From Methanomicrobiales archaeon (lineage in GTDB: Archaea > Halobacteriota > Methanomicrobia > Methanomicrobiales > Methanoculleaceae), in NCBI GenBank assembly GCA_012521035.1, contig JAAYND010000036.1, positions 1-22,944 of the forward strand: a stretch of 22,944 nucleotides of DNA. Reading direction: 5' to 3'. The position numbers and the translations under genes are program-made. Shown piece by piece: positions 1 through 8,498 of this stretch; the first letter of the stretch is position 1, and each line of letters begins with the position of its first letter. The notes under the pieces were generated by a model. That model was not told where the DNA came from. It was given only the letters and a program-made list of their open reading frames with translations, and searched no databases.

Positions 1-18
1 AAATTACTCATTAATTGG

Positions 19-51
19 ACCTATACAATCAGATTACTCGAAGGTATAGGT
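19..51 (+). promoter_or_regulatory. Inverted repeat upstream of fdhC, possible operator
   Basis: Two perfect 8-bp arms, ACCTATAC at 19-26 and GTATAGGT at 44-51, are separated by 17 nt. Both arms contain a TATA-like core, so one or both could be the fdhC TATA box. A box at 20-26 would place transcription start near position 50 and leave a leader of about 28 nt. A regulator binding the two arms would cover the promoter. The role is inferred; only the repeat is seen. Confidence 0.4.
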
Positions 52-77
52 AGGACGTTTAGAGAGGTGTATGAAAA

Positions 78-950
78 ATGGTGTTCCATCCTCCAGTTGC
101 TATAGTAGCAAAAGCGGGTGATGCCGGAAAGTATAAAGTCGGACTGCCTGTCTGGAATATGCTTGTGCGTGGTTTCATGTCAGGAGCTTACATCGCCATG
201 GGCGGTGCGCTTGCGACAGTCTGTTCGACAGGTGTCATGGCGACCGATGTCGCTCTGAGATCTGGTTTTGCAAGTGCCGGTATGGCCCAGTTCATGCTGG
301 GTGCTGTCTTCCCTGTGGGTCTTATCATGACGATTATGACCGGTGCAGAACTCTTCACCGGTGACGCGATGCTCGCCCCCATGGCGGCGTTCGTCCACAA
401 GGTCAGCTGGGCCAATGTGCTCAATCTCTGGGTCTGGGTGTACATAGGTAACCTGATTGGATCGATCGTCTTTGCGTATATCATGGCATACGGTCCGTGT
501 GCTACCTTCGATGCCGCCGGAACCGCAACACTCACCGCGTTTGGATTGAGAGCAATAGCCATAGCAAAAGTAAAGACGAGTTATGCAGGAGGTATGGCCT
601 TATGGTCAGTATTCCTGAAGGGTATTGGCTGTAACTGGCTCGTCAACCTTGCTGTCCTGCTCGGTATATGCGCTGATGATGCGATAGGAAAGATCGTCGG
701 TATCTGGTTCCCGATCTTTGCTTTCGTCGCCACCGGGTTTGAGCACAGTGTTGCGAATATGTACTTTATCCCGACGGGTATCTTCTGTACAGGCATTGAC
801 CCATCGCAGGCCGTCGACACGGTCAACTGGGTAGCCATGTGGACCGCTAACCTGATTCCGGTTACTCTCGGAAATATAGTCGGCGGTCTGTTCTTCGTCG
901 GTGTCATCTACTGGGTAGCGTTCAAAAAGGAAATTGCCGCCCTGAAGTAA
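78..950 (+). CDS. fdhC: Formate/nitrite transporter family channel, probably FdhC formate transporter
   Basis: This is a 290-residue integral membrane protein of the FNT (FocA/NirC/FdhC) family, which forms pentameric channels for small monovalent anions. In methanogens FdhC brings in formate for formate dehydrogenase. Family hallmarks are visible: SGAYIAMGGAL in the first helix, GAELFTGDAMLAPM in the second, and GIGCNWLVNLAV, with the conserved Asn, in the third repeat block, followed by GFEHSVANMYFIP. Six hydrophobic helices fit the family, and the length is normal. The ATG at 78 is preceded by GAGGTG at 64-69, a good Shine-Dalgarno site; the ATG at 71 is in another frame and soon stops. 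A gene encoding a membrane OB-fold protein follows 12 nt after the stop, so the two may be co-transcribed. fdhA and fdhB, often next to fdhC, are not inside this window. Substrate is inferred from family and likely lineage; nitrite or another anion cannot be excluded. Confidence 0.9.
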   Translation: MVFHPPVAIVAKAGDAGKYKVGLPVWNMLVRGFMSGAYIAMGGALATVCSTGVMATDVALRSGFASAGMAQFMLGAVFPVGLIMTIMTGAELFTGDAMLAPMAAFVHKVSWANVLNLWVWVYIGNLIGSIVFAYIMAYGPCATFDAAGTATLTAFGLRAIAIAKVKTSYAGGMALWSVFLKGIGCNWLVNLAVLLGICADDAIGKIVGIWFPIFAFVATGFEHSVANMYFIPTGIFCTGIDPSQAVDTVNWVAMWTANLIPVTLGNIVGGLFFVGVIYWVAFKKEIAALK

Positions 951-962
951 ACCTGATAAACG

Positions 963-1466
963 ATGCAGATCGGAGATATTAGAGTGAGGGTGACGCCAGT
1001 TGCACTGGCAGTCTTCCTCTTTTTTATGGTCCTGATCGGTGTGTACGTCTACCTCACCGGAGACGTGCGCTCGCTGATCTGGGCGGTCCCATCGGCCATT
1101 ATGCTGATCATCATACCAGGGGCGCTCAACTACATGAGCCAGAAGCAGTATGCGTCACTGGTGCCAGAGTATGAAGCGGTAGCGCGAACCATGCGCATAC
1201 GTGCGATCAACTTAAATCAGCTCGGCCAGCCTGTACGTGTGAAAGGGGTCGTCGAGCGGGTCTACTTCCAGTTCCTCAACCGGCCACAGTACCTCGTCGC
1301 CGATCGGACAGGTGAGATATCGGTCAAGATGTTCACCTCGCCGGCGGAAGATGTGAAGAAAGGGGACGTGGTTGAGGTGCTCGGAACCATCGTCAAACGC
1401 TACATCATGACCGGAGATGCGGTTATCAACTGCGTCTCGATCCGGAAAGTAGAGAACAAACAGTGA
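963..1466 (+). CDS. Membrane-anchored OB-fold (nucleotide-binding-like) protein
   Basis: The protein has 167 residues. About residues 10-60 form two hydrophobic segments (VALAVFLFFMVLIGVYVYL and WAVPSAIMLIIIPGALNYM), followed by a soluble domain at about 80-165. That domain has alternating beta-strand character with VRVKGVVERV, YLVADRTGEISVKMF and GDVVEVLGTIV, the pattern of an OB fold of the tRNA-anti/nucleic-acid-binding type. Its biochemical role is unknown to me. The ORF begins with ATG at 963, which has little Shine-Dalgarno sequence. A GTG at 984 (residue 8) has CGGAG at 971-975 before it and is a credible alternative start that would remove only seven residues. It sits 12 nt downstream of fdhC on the same strand and is probably in the same transcript. 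A membrane stress or nucleic-acid role is possible, but nothing in the sequence decides it. Confidence 0.75.
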   Translation: MQIGDIRVRVTPVALAVFLFFMVLIGVYVYLTGDVRSLIWAVPSAIMLIIIPGALNYMSQKQYASLVPEYEAVARTMRIRAINLNQLGQPVRVKGVVERVYFQFLNRPQYLVADRTGEISVKMFTSPAEDVKKGDVVEVLGTIVKRYIMTGDAVINCVSIRKVENKQ

Positions 1467-1472
1467 TCCTGA

Positions 1473-1496
1473 CGCCATCTGGCGCCAGAAGATTTT
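1473..1496 (+). terminator. Possible terminator in the convergent fdhC/herA gap
   Basis: The 81-nt gap between two convergent genes contains a perfect 12-bp palindrome, TCTGGCGCCAGA at 1478-1489. It overlaps an alternative small hairpin (CGCC at 1473-1476 with GGCG at 1481-1484) and is followed by TTTT at 1493-1496. Position and T-tract fit a terminator for the fdhC transcript. Archaeal termination depends mainly on T-tracts, and this one is short, so the call is weak. Confidence 0.35.
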
Positions 1497-1547
1497 CAGT
1501 GAGAAGACGGTTGATCCGGGATGTAAAATCCTGTCACCATCTCTCAA

Positions 1548-3146
1548 TTAGAACGATGTATCAAGCCCTTCTTCTATCGACCTCATGGCCGGTCGATTGT
1601 TTAGATCCTGGATATACTCCTCAAAGAGGTGGATCCGGGTGCTCACGGGAAACGGGATCCCGAGGGTGCTTATGACCGCTTCACCCGCTTCGAGTGTCTG
1701 TATCTCTGTATCCAGGCGCGAGAGATCCTGTTTTGCGCTGCTTGCTATGATATCACGATCCCCACGATCCGAGAGTCCCATCACGACGAATGTGTTTAGC
1801 TGGGCAAGAACCCGGGCATCGATATTCTTCGGCTGCTGGGTGATGACACAGAGCCCCACGCCAAACTTCCTCCCCTCCATAGCAGCCTCTCGAAACGTCC
1901 TTGTGCTCCCGAGACCCGACCCGAGCACCCTCTGGGCCTCCTCGATCGCGATCAATACCTGTCTCTGTTCTTCAGCGCTCCTGGCATCCTCCCCCTGGTG
2001 ATTCTTCATGATCATGCGGGTTATGATCGAGAGGACGAAGAGTTCGCTCTGCTCGCTCATACCCGGTATATCGATAAGGACGACCTTATTCTCATGGAGT
2101 GCCCTGATGATATCAGGGATCGACGATCCCTTCTTGCGGAGGAACTTTTTGTTCCGGTTGAGCATACCAAGAATACGTCGCTGCACCACTGAGAGCGTGC
2201 TCGCCGTGAAATTCTTTAGTTCCCTGGCGACCTCAGGATACCTGCCGGCGTACGTCGCGACATCGAAGGTTGTAAAGTCGGTATCCCGGAAGAACTCGAT
2301 CACAGCGGATCCGGGTATATCCTCAAGCATCTCCACGGCCTCACGCTGGGGCTGAGAGTGCTCGTAGAGCAGGAGGAGGTCGGGCGCCCTGAAGTCGTCG
2401 TAGTCCAGGTAGAGCTGATCGAGCATGTATTTCCTCCTGAAACTATCCGATTGCGTGGTAAAGACCGAAAGTCCGCCCCGGCCGGCCTGGTAGTGGAGGA
2501 GCCCCCGGGTAGCCTCGCCGCTCGATGACCGCCCTCCTGCCACGTACTCACCGTGCGGATCCACGATGAGGAGCCCGAACTCCCGCGCTCGCATGCAGGA
2601 GGCACAGAAGACCTTCATGAAGTTACTCTTTCCCATGCCGGTCGTGGCAAAGACACCCATATGCTGTCTCATCACCGTCGCATGGAGCGATACCCTCACG
2701 TCCCTGAGGACGCCCTGGCCGGTCTTCATCACGCCGATCTCGATCTCACCCATCACCTGCCGCAGGAACGCAAAATCTCCAGCCTCCGGCTGTTCCACGC
2801 GCGAGAACTTCGCAGGGATTGTCCTTGGCTTCCGGAAGAGACCATCCTCCCCCACGAACCCGAGCGGGATCGCCTCGACGAGGATGAAGACGTCCTCCCC
2901 GATCCCGTAGAAATGCTCGGTGTGCGGGCGGGTGTCCCACCGCGGGTCTGAGAAGTTACATCCGTGGATGAGATCGCTCACCTTCGCAAAGAACGTTACC
3001 CGCTTGACAGCATCGGTGATCTTGAGCACATCCCCGAGGTAGAGCTCTGCGTCATGAGGGACGGCGAACCGGTAACTGAGCACCCGATCCCCGATCAGGC
3101 GGTACTTCGAGGCGTCGCCTCTATCAATATCGATCAAATTCGTCAT
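1548..3146 (-). CDS. herA: HerA bipolar DNA helicase/translocase
   Basis: HerA is a hexameric, FtsK-like ATPase that works with NurA nuclease and Mre11-Rad50 to resect DNA double-strand breaks for recombination. The first 60 residues or so (RLIGDRVLSYRFAVP...LYLGDVLKITD) form the HAS-barrel that docks NurA. Walker A is TTGMGKSN with Lys about residue 173. Then come the HerA motif LLIVDPHGEY around 193-201, the acidic pair in VLIAIEEAQRV around 399-409, and EGRKFGVGLCVITQQP, supplying the arginine finger and sensor. The 532-residue length is typical. I chose ATG at 3146, preceded by GGTGA at five bases distance. In-frame TTG (3158) and GTG (3155) just upstream are less likely. It overlaps the end of nurA by 23 nt and is the last gene of the repair operon, so it is probably translated by coupling. 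Acts in the cytoplasm on chromosomal DNA. Confidence 0.95.
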   Translation of the reverse strand: MTNLIDIDRGDASKYRLIGDRVLSYRFAVPHDAELYLGDVLKITDAVKRVTFFAKVSDLIHGCNFSDPRWDTRPHTEHFYGIGEDVFILVEAIPLGFVGEDGLFRKPRTIPAKFSRVEQPEAGDFAFLRQVMGEIEIGVMKTGQGVLRDVRVSLHATVMRQHMGVFATTGMGKSNFMKVFCASCMRAREFGLLIVDPHGEYVAGGRSSSGEATRGLLHYQAGRGGLSVFTTQSDSFRRKYMLDQLYLDYDDFRAPDLLLLYEHSQPQREAVEMLEDIPGSAVIEFFRDTDFTTFDVATYAGRYPEVARELKNFTASTLSVVQRRILGMLNRNKKFLRKKGSSIPDIIRALHENKVVLIDIPGMSEQSELFVLSIITRMIMKNHQGEDARSAEEQRQVLIAIEEAQRVLGSGLGSTRTFREAAMEGRKFGVGLCVITQQPKNIDARVLAQLNTFVVMGLSDRGDRDIIASSAKQDLSRLDTEIQTLEAGEAVISTLGIPFPVSTRIHLFEEYIQDLNNRPAMRSIEEGLDTSF

Positions 3147-4161
3147 GGTAGTCACCAAAGATGCCGGTGTAATCGGCGAGGTTCATGCCGAGTCTATCCA
3201 TGCCCCGGATGATATCCTGGCGGATCTGCTCGACCGCATCGGCCCCGATCTTCGTCGTGAGGTGGGCGTCAAAGAGGGGATAGGGGTAGCCCGTGACCCT
3301 GCCATCGTCGGAGAAGGAGGCGAGTGCGGAGAAGACCCGTTTCACCCTATCAGGGGTGTAGTATTTCGGGATCTCAACCTTAAACGCCCTCTGCGCCCGG
3401 GGATGCAGTCGCGCGACGTACTGCCCGCCCCGCTGCTTCCAGCGGTGCGTCTCCTCGCGATCGATCAGGCCTTCGGCGGCGGAGACGCAGAGGTACCAGG
3501 GTTCGGGGATGCCGAGGTCGCGGGCAAGCCCCTCTGCCGCCGGAACGATCGGGTGCCCCCCGCCCCATGTGAGCGACGTCCGCTTCGTCACCGCGGCTAT
3601 GAGAACACCCCGGAGGTTACAGAGGTTTAAGAGACTCTCGATGACCTCATCATGGCTTGCGTGGCGGACCTGGAGCGTGCCGTCGAGCACGAGGATATCC
3701 CCGGTGTTGAGTTCTCCGGCCATATCCATGGCCGCCCGGTACTCGAGGGTATCCCGTATGACGGCGGAGTTCTGGATCGGATCATCGTGGTCGAGGGGCG
3801 CCTTCGGGTGGTGGTGGAAGCAGTCGCGGAAGAGTGTATCGAAGTCCTCGTTTCCGGACCCGGGGTTGACGGTGACGATCTTGAGCGGCGTTGTCCTGTG
3901 GCAGATGCGCACCCCCCCGGCACATGTGCTGACCGATGCCCGGACGGCTGCGACGGCAAAACTGCCGGCATCAAGTATGATTGCGTTGCTCCCATCCACA
4001 GCGCAGACCGCCCCATCAAACGAGGAGGAGCAGGGCTGGTAGGATTCTGCGTCAAACCCGCTACACGCAGAGAACCTCAGAGCGAGATCCTCCGGTGCGC
4101 ACTCCCGGATCCTTCCCGCAACGCGCCGGATCGCGTCCTGGTAGAGAGATCCCTGATCCAT
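3124..4161 (-). CDS. nurA: NurA 5'-3' nuclease, HerA partner
   Basis: NurA is a Mn-dependent nuclease that forms a toroidal dimer on the HerA hexamer and degrades the 5' strand at broken DNA ends. Its 345 residues show the family motifs. AVDGSNA near residue 55 contains the first catalytic Asp. There is a conserved Glu near 140 (DTLEYRAA), the second Asp region DILVLDGTLQ near 155-164, the basic block AVTKRTSL, and the C-terminal GYPYPLFDAHLTTKI with the late conserved His. The ATG at 4161 shares its A with the rad50 stop codon (TGATG), a classic termination-reinitiation junction. GGGAG lies eight bases before it. A GTG directly upstream (4164) is a possible start one codon longer. The 3' end overlaps herA. 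The gene order mre11-rad50-nurA-herA makes the assignment secure despite low conservation of NurA. Confidence 0.93.
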   Translation of the reverse strand: MDQGSLYQDAIRRVAGRIRECAPEDLALRFSACSGFDAESYQPCSSSFDGAVCAVDGSNAIILDAGSFAVAAVRASVSTCAGGVRICHRTTPLKIVTVNPGSGNEDFDTLFRDCFHHHPKAPLDHDDPIQNSAVIRDTLEYRAAMDMAGELNTGDILVLDGTLQVRHASHDEVIESLLNLCNLRGVLIAAVTKRTSLTWGGGHPIVPAAEGLARDLGIPEPWYLCVSAAEGLIDREETHRWKQRGGQYVARLHPRAQRAFKVEIPKYYTPDRVKRVFSALASFSDDGRVTGYPYPLFDAHLTTKIGADAVEQIRQDIIRGMDRLGMNLADYTGIFGDYHDEFDRY

Positions 4162-7100
4162 CACTCAAACTCCCTGACCGTGCTCGCCCGGTCAGCCTCC
4201 ATCTCGACCAGGAGCGTCGTCGAGAACTCATCCTGTACCTCGGTGATATGGGATATAAGAAGGATCTGGGGGAAGTGTGCTTCCTGTGTCCGGAGTGCCC
4301 GGAGGAGGTTACTCCGTCGCTCTTCGTCCTGGCTCCCGAATATCTCATCGAATATCAGGAACGTTGAGTCATGCACCTCGTTCACACCGGCGAGGAACCG
4401 GGAGAGGGCGATCCTGAGAGCGATGGCGATATCATCCTGCTCTCCGCCGCTGAAACGATCGGCCGGGTAGTCGTCGCCCATGTCATGGATGAGGACGGTG
4501 AAGTCGTCGTCGAGCATCACCGTTCCGTATCGTCCATCGGTGATCCCGGCAAGCACCCTCCCTGCCTCCTCCTCGATCCTGTCCCTGACCACCTGCAGAA
4601 GGTAATCGGTGTAATCTTTGATGAGCGAGCGGGTCAACTTCAGGCGCCCGATCTCTTCGTGGAGAGTCTCCTGTTCCCGGGAAAGGTCGTCGGCCCGGGA
4701 GAGGCGCGCGGTCTCCTCGCTGATATCCGCCTTCAGACCGGTTATCGTGGCCGCGATCGCGTACCTCTTCTCCCGCGCCCCCGTGAGAGTCTGCTCGATG
4801 CCAGCGAGACTCTCCTCCACTGCCGCTATCGCCCGCTCATCAAAGTCAAGGTCGGCTATAGCCGCCTTCGCGGTGCGGAGCTCCGCCTCCCGGCCGGTGA
4901 GGAGTTCCTGTTTTGTCTCAAGCGCCTTTCGCATCCTCGGAACTTCTTCGAGGCGGACGCGGAGCTCGAGCATCTTTTTGTGTGCTTCTTCGGCGCGACT
5001 GCACTCTTCCGTGAGGTGTAAATGCCGGTCCGGGTCAAACGCGAGTTCTCTCTGCTCATTCTCGATCTCCTGCAGTCTCACCCGGAGCCCTTCCAGTCGT
5101 TTCAGGAGTTCTTTCTCCTCCTCCTCAAGCGCCGGCCGCCGGGCGAGGCGGGCCTGTGCCTCTGTGTACGCGCGGCAGGATGCTTCGAGTGCCTGTGCAT
5201 CGGCTTCCAGGTGCCTGAGAACCTGAGGGTCAAACCCGAGTCTGGCAAGCTTCCCCTCTATCTCCTCCTTTCGGGTGAGGTGATCCTCAACCTCGGTTAT
5301 GAGGTTCTGCCGCTCCTCCCTGAGATCCGGGAGGCGACTGCACTCACCCCTGAGGGTGTCAGCCCTCGCCCGCTTCTCCTCAAGGTCGCGGATTCGTCTC
5401 CGGAGTGCATCATGCACCGCCGGATCATACCCCTCAAGGCCGAGCGCCTCTATCGTGGCGCGGTGCTCCCCGGCCTCTCTCTCCCATCGTTGCAAGGCCT
5501 CAGCAGCCTGCTCATACCGGGAGGTATGGAGTGCTTGCTGCTCCTTCGTTTGCTGGAGGGTGGTGCGCTGCTGCATGAGATCCTGCAACCCGGCGATAAC
5601 CTCCTGCTGCGTGGTGATCGCCTGCGTATGCTCAGCCTCAAGGCCTGTGAGCGTCTCCTGCATCGATGCGATCCCCGCCGTAAGGTCACTCAGGAGGTCT
5701 TCGTAGTGCTCCCCGAGATCCTGGTGACACATCGGGCAGGATCCCTCCGGACCCGCCTCAAGGATCCCGGCCCGGTGTTCGGTCAATTCCTGGAGCTCCT
5801 CGCTGACCGCCTGCTGGCGCGCGGTGCAGGCGCTGATCTGCGATGTCAGGTCATCCTTCCTCTTTCCGGCCGCCTCGATCGCTTCCTCAATGACGCCCAT
5901 CCCTGCGATCTCTCGGGCGAGCCCGGCGATGGTCTCCTGGAGCCGGTTCATCTCTTCCGATGCGGCGCGGGCCTCCCGCAGGCACCGCTCCTCCTCCCGG
6001 GTATACCCGGCCACCTTGACGAGAACCTCCTCGTGGGTGCGGAGGGCGTCGTACTCACCGATCTCTGCCTCCAGTTCCTCAAGATGTCGGGCCTTCTCCT
6101 CGATCCTCTCGATATCGGCCCGGTTCTCCCTGACACGCCGCTCTGTCTGGACGAACCGCTCGTCCATGCGGGCCAGATCATCGCGGAGGGCGTCGTACTC
6201 TGACTGGAGGCCTTTCAGCGCGGTGATGCGATCGCGGAGCGCCTGCCACTCCTCGATATCCCGGGCAAGCCCGGCGATCGCCTCCTCGTCGTGCGCAAGT
6301 GCGCTGAGTTCCGCCACGACTTTCGCGCGGCGCTTATCGTGCTCCTGCACCTGCTCCCGCGCGGTTGCAGCGGCAAACGCCAGATGCTCGTCCCGACTCT
6401 TCGCATCGGTCATCGCGGCGACCTCTGCCTTCAGAACCTCATAGCTGCCGGCGATGGGGGCGAGGGCTTCGAGGTCGTCCTGGAGTCTCATACGCCCTAT
6501 GATCTCTGCCTCCCCCTCCCGGCACTCGGTGCTGAGTCGCGCGACCTCGGCGGTCAGCACCTCCCCCTCCTTTGCGAGGTGCAGGTAGCGGTCACGCACA
6601 ATGAGCAGGCGATCGCGTTCCTTTCTGGCCTGTTCACGCATCTCCTCAGCGTTCTTCTCCGCAGTCGCGCTCCTCACCGCCTCTTCCTCTGCACTGGCGA
6701 GTGAAGCGTGGAGCTCCCGGATGCGAGCGCGAACCGCATCCGCGTCCAGCTCCTGGAGCCTCCCTGAGATCTCCTGGTAACTCCCCTCCCTGGCATCGAT
6801 GATCTCTTTCAGCGCCTCCATGCTGTCTTTCTTGAGGTAATCGATGCCAAGTACCTGCATGAACCAGTCTTTCCGGGATCCAGCCCTGCTCTCGATCAGG
6901 GTGAGGAGTTCCTTCTGCCCGGCGTATATGGTGTTTCGGAAGTCGTCCGGTCCCATACCGACGATCCGCTGCACTTCCTGGGCCACCTTCTGGACACTGC
7001 TTGCGAGGAGCTTCTGGTTCAGGTAAAGGTTTGCCTCATGGAGGGTGGAGGATGGGCGGCGCTTGAATCTCCGGACGATGGTGTACTCGTTGCCACCGGC

Positions 7101-7334
7101 GATGAACTCCAGGCGGACCTCGCAGATATCCTGTGGTCCGGCAAACGAGCTGACGATGTAGTTCCCGTCAACCCCTGTCCCCTGGAGCCCGTAGAGGGCG
7201 AAGAGGATTGCGGAGACGATGCTACTCTTCCCGGTCCCGTTGTTCCCGACGATCCCGGTGATGCCGTCCTGAAAGACGATCTCCTGGTCCCGGAATCGCT
7301 TGAAGTTGCGCATCAAGAGTTTATTCAGAAGCAT
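4161..7334 (-). CDS. rad50: DNA double-strand break repair ATPase Rad50
   Basis: Rad50 is the SMC-like ATPase that, with Mre11, tethers and processes DNA ends. The 1057 residues contain, in order: N-terminal Walker A GNNGTGKSS (residues 30-38), a Q-loop region (FRNTIYAGQKELLTLI), a long heptad-rich coiled coil, a zinc hook CPMC at Cys533 and Cys536 exactly at mid-protein, the return coiled coil, the ABC signature SGGEQ (Ser962), and Walker B/D-loop TFLIFDEIFGSQDEE with Asp996-Glu997. The first ATG is right because the family begins with a strand of this kind directly before NFKRF. GGGAGGGAGA lies just before it. It overlaps the mre11 end by 14 nt and nurA by one base. The arms are rich in Glu, Arg and Leu, so the opposite strand holds long spurious open frames. 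A hook of the CPMC type separates it from a chromosomal SMC, which has a hinge domain instead. Confidence 0.97.
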   Translation of the reverse strand: MLLNKLLMRNFKRFRDQEIVFQDGITGIVGNNGTGKSSIVSAILFALYGLQGTGVDGNYIVSSFAGPQDICEVRLEFIAGGNEYTIVRRFKRRPSSTLHEANLYLNQKLLASSVQKVAQEVQRIVGMGPDDFRNTIYAGQKELLTLIESRAGSRKDWFMQVLGIDYLKKDSMEALKEIIDAREGSYQEISGRLQELDADAVRARIRELHASLASAEEEAVRSATAEKNAEEMREQARKERDRLLIVRDRYLHLAKEGEVLTAEVARLSTECREGEAEIIGRMRLQDDLEALAPIAGSYEVLKAEVAAMTDAKSRDEHLAFAAATAREQVQEHDKRRAKVVAELSALAHDEEAIAGLARDIEEWQALRDRITALKGLQSEYDALRDDLARMDERFVQTERRVRENRADIERIEEKARHLEELEAEIGEYDALRTHEEVLVKVAGYTREEERCLREARAASEEMNRLQETIAGLAREIAGMGVIEEAIEAAGKRKDDLTSQISACTARQQAVSEELQELTEHRAGILEAGPEGSCPMCHQDLGEHYEDLLSDLTAGIASMQETLTGLEAEHTQAITTQQEVIAGLQDLMQQRTTLQQTKEQQALHTSRYEQAAEALQRWEREAGEHRATIEALGLEGYDPAVHDALRRRIRDLEEKRARADTLRGECSRLPDLREERQNLITEVEDHLTRKEEIEGKLARLGFDPQVLRHLEADAQALEASCRAYTEAQARLARRPALEEEEKELLKRLEGLRVRLQEIENEQRELAFDPDRHLHLTEECSRAEEAHKKMLELRVRLEEVPRMRKALETKQELLTGREAELRTAKAAIADLDFDERAIAAVEESLAGIEQTLTGAREKRYAIAATITGLKADISEETARLSRADDLSREQETLHEEIGRLKLTRSLIKDYTDYLLQVVRDRIEEEAGRVLAGITDGRYGTVMLDDDFTVLIHDMGDDYPADRFSGGEQDDIAIALRIALSRFLAGVNEVHDSTFLIFDEIFGSQDEERRSNLLRALRTQEAHFPQILLISHITEVQDEFSTTLLVEMEADRASTVREFE

Positions 7335-8481
7335 TCTCTCCCTCCCTGTGACGCTCGATCACCGACCGGAGGATCCGGGTTCCGGTCTTCTTCACGTATT
7401 CTTCGTCACCCGGAGCGAGGTGTTCTCGCTCCACGAAACGCTCAAACTCAGCGATATAATCCAGGCCAGCGAGAGTATCCTCCCGGAGTATCTGGGTGGT
7501 GTCATCGACTGTTATCACCCGGAGTTTGAGGTCAAGCATCTGGCTCCGGGCATTGAGGAGTGCTTTCTGGTCGAGCGCCCTCTGGGTCTCGCGCCGTATG
7601 CCATCGAGTGTGACCTGACAGATCGCCTGGAAGGTCGTCCTTCCGGCATCATCGACTGTCGTGAGGATTTCACTCACAACCTCCCGGGCAGAAAGCCCGT
7701 CGCAGTTGATCCTCCCGAGGTCGATCATGGGGGTATGCGGGAGGTCGATCCCCTCGACCGCCCCGGTCGAGAGATCCACTGCAAGACCGCCCTTGGTATC
7801 CCCGATCTCCCCGTAGTTGCAGTACTCAAGCGACCCGCTGTACCAGGCGTTATCGGCGACCTGCACCTGGTCGTGGAAGTGGCCGAGCGCTATGTAGTCG
7901 AACCGGTCCGACATAACGGTCGCATCCAGTTCATGCTCGGCAACGGTGTGCAAACGTCGGTCTTTTAAGATGCTCGCAAGACCGTGAGTGACGAGCACGT
8001 TTGTGCCGGGCGAGAACTCGATCTCGTCAAACGCTGTCCGGTAACCCTCAGGCCTGAGCATATTCGGTATCAGGTGAAAGACTGTATCGTCGAGTTCAAC
8101 CCGCCGGTAGCGGTTGTGGTGGGCGACGTAGAGGTCGCCTGCGCGATAGCCCCCCCGCTCGAGAACCTCGAATGGGGATGCCGTGTAGCGGGTCTTTGCC
8201 ATGCTATGGTTGCCCGCGACAACGATCATCGGGATACCGGCATCCTGCAGGCGGCAGAGGGCGTCGAGCGCTGTCGTATAGGCGCGGGTCTTCGGCTTGA
8301 CCTGGTGGAAGAGATCGCCGGCATGGACGAGCGCATCCGGGCGCATCCTGATGATCTGATCGATCGAGGAGAGGAAGTTTTCGTAGATGAGCTGCTCGCG
8401 CAGGTTCATCCCGGTCTCCGGATCGACCCGGTTGAATGCGGATAGTCCGAGGTGTGTATCTGCTATGTGAATGATCTTCAT
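7321..8481 (-). CDS. mre11: DNA double-strand break repair nuclease Mre11
   Basis: Mre11 is the Mn-dependent phosphodiesterase with exo- and endonuclease activity that forms the core complex with Rad50. All metal-binding motifs are visible from the chosen start: IADTH (Asp8, His10), AGDLFH (Asp56, His59), VAGNHS (Asn91, His92), VTHGL (His166) and LGHFH (His201, His203). A C-terminal capping and Rad50-binding region follows, for 386 residues in total. The open frame runs 72 codons further upstream to 8697, but that stretch is Arg/Cys/Trp-rich and unlike the family, and the protein should begin MKIIHIADTH. So I place the start at 8481. No clear Shine-Dalgarno is seen; a strong 8-bp hairpin sits 18 nt upstream of the start codon. 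It is the first gene of the four-gene repair operon. Confidence 0.95.
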   Translation of the reverse strand: MKIIHIADTHLGLSAFNRVDPETGMNLREQLIYENFLSSIDQIIRMRPDALVHAGDLFHQVKPKTRAYTTALDALCRLQDAGIPMIVVAGNHSMAKTRYTASPFEVLERGGYRAGDLYVAHHNRYRRVELDDTVFHLIPNMLRPEGYRTAFDEIEFSPGTNVLVTHGLASILKDRRLHTVAEHELDATVMSDRFDYIALGHFHDQVQVADNAWYSGSLEYCNYGEIGDTKGGLAVDLSTGAVEGIDLPHTPMIDLGRINCDGLSAREVVSEILTTVDDAGRTTFQAICQVTLDGIRRETQRALDQKALLNARSQMLDLKLRVITVDDTTQILREDTLAGLDYIAEFERFVEREHLAPGDEEYVKKTGTRILRSVIERHREGENASE

Positions 8482-8498
8482 CTGTATCGGACGTGAGG

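Noticed and set aside
5022..6203. A 393-codon open frame on the plus strand inside rad50, with other long frames nearby
   Set aside because: It is antisense to the Rad50 coiled coil, whose Glu/Arg/Leu codons in GC-rich DNA leave the opposite strand free of stops. The product is a Leu/Arg-rich mixture without domain character.
4161..7334. Chromosome-condensation SMC protein instead of Rad50
   Set aside because: The middle of the coiled coil has a CPMC zinc hook, not an SMC hinge, and the neighbours are mre11, nurA and herA.
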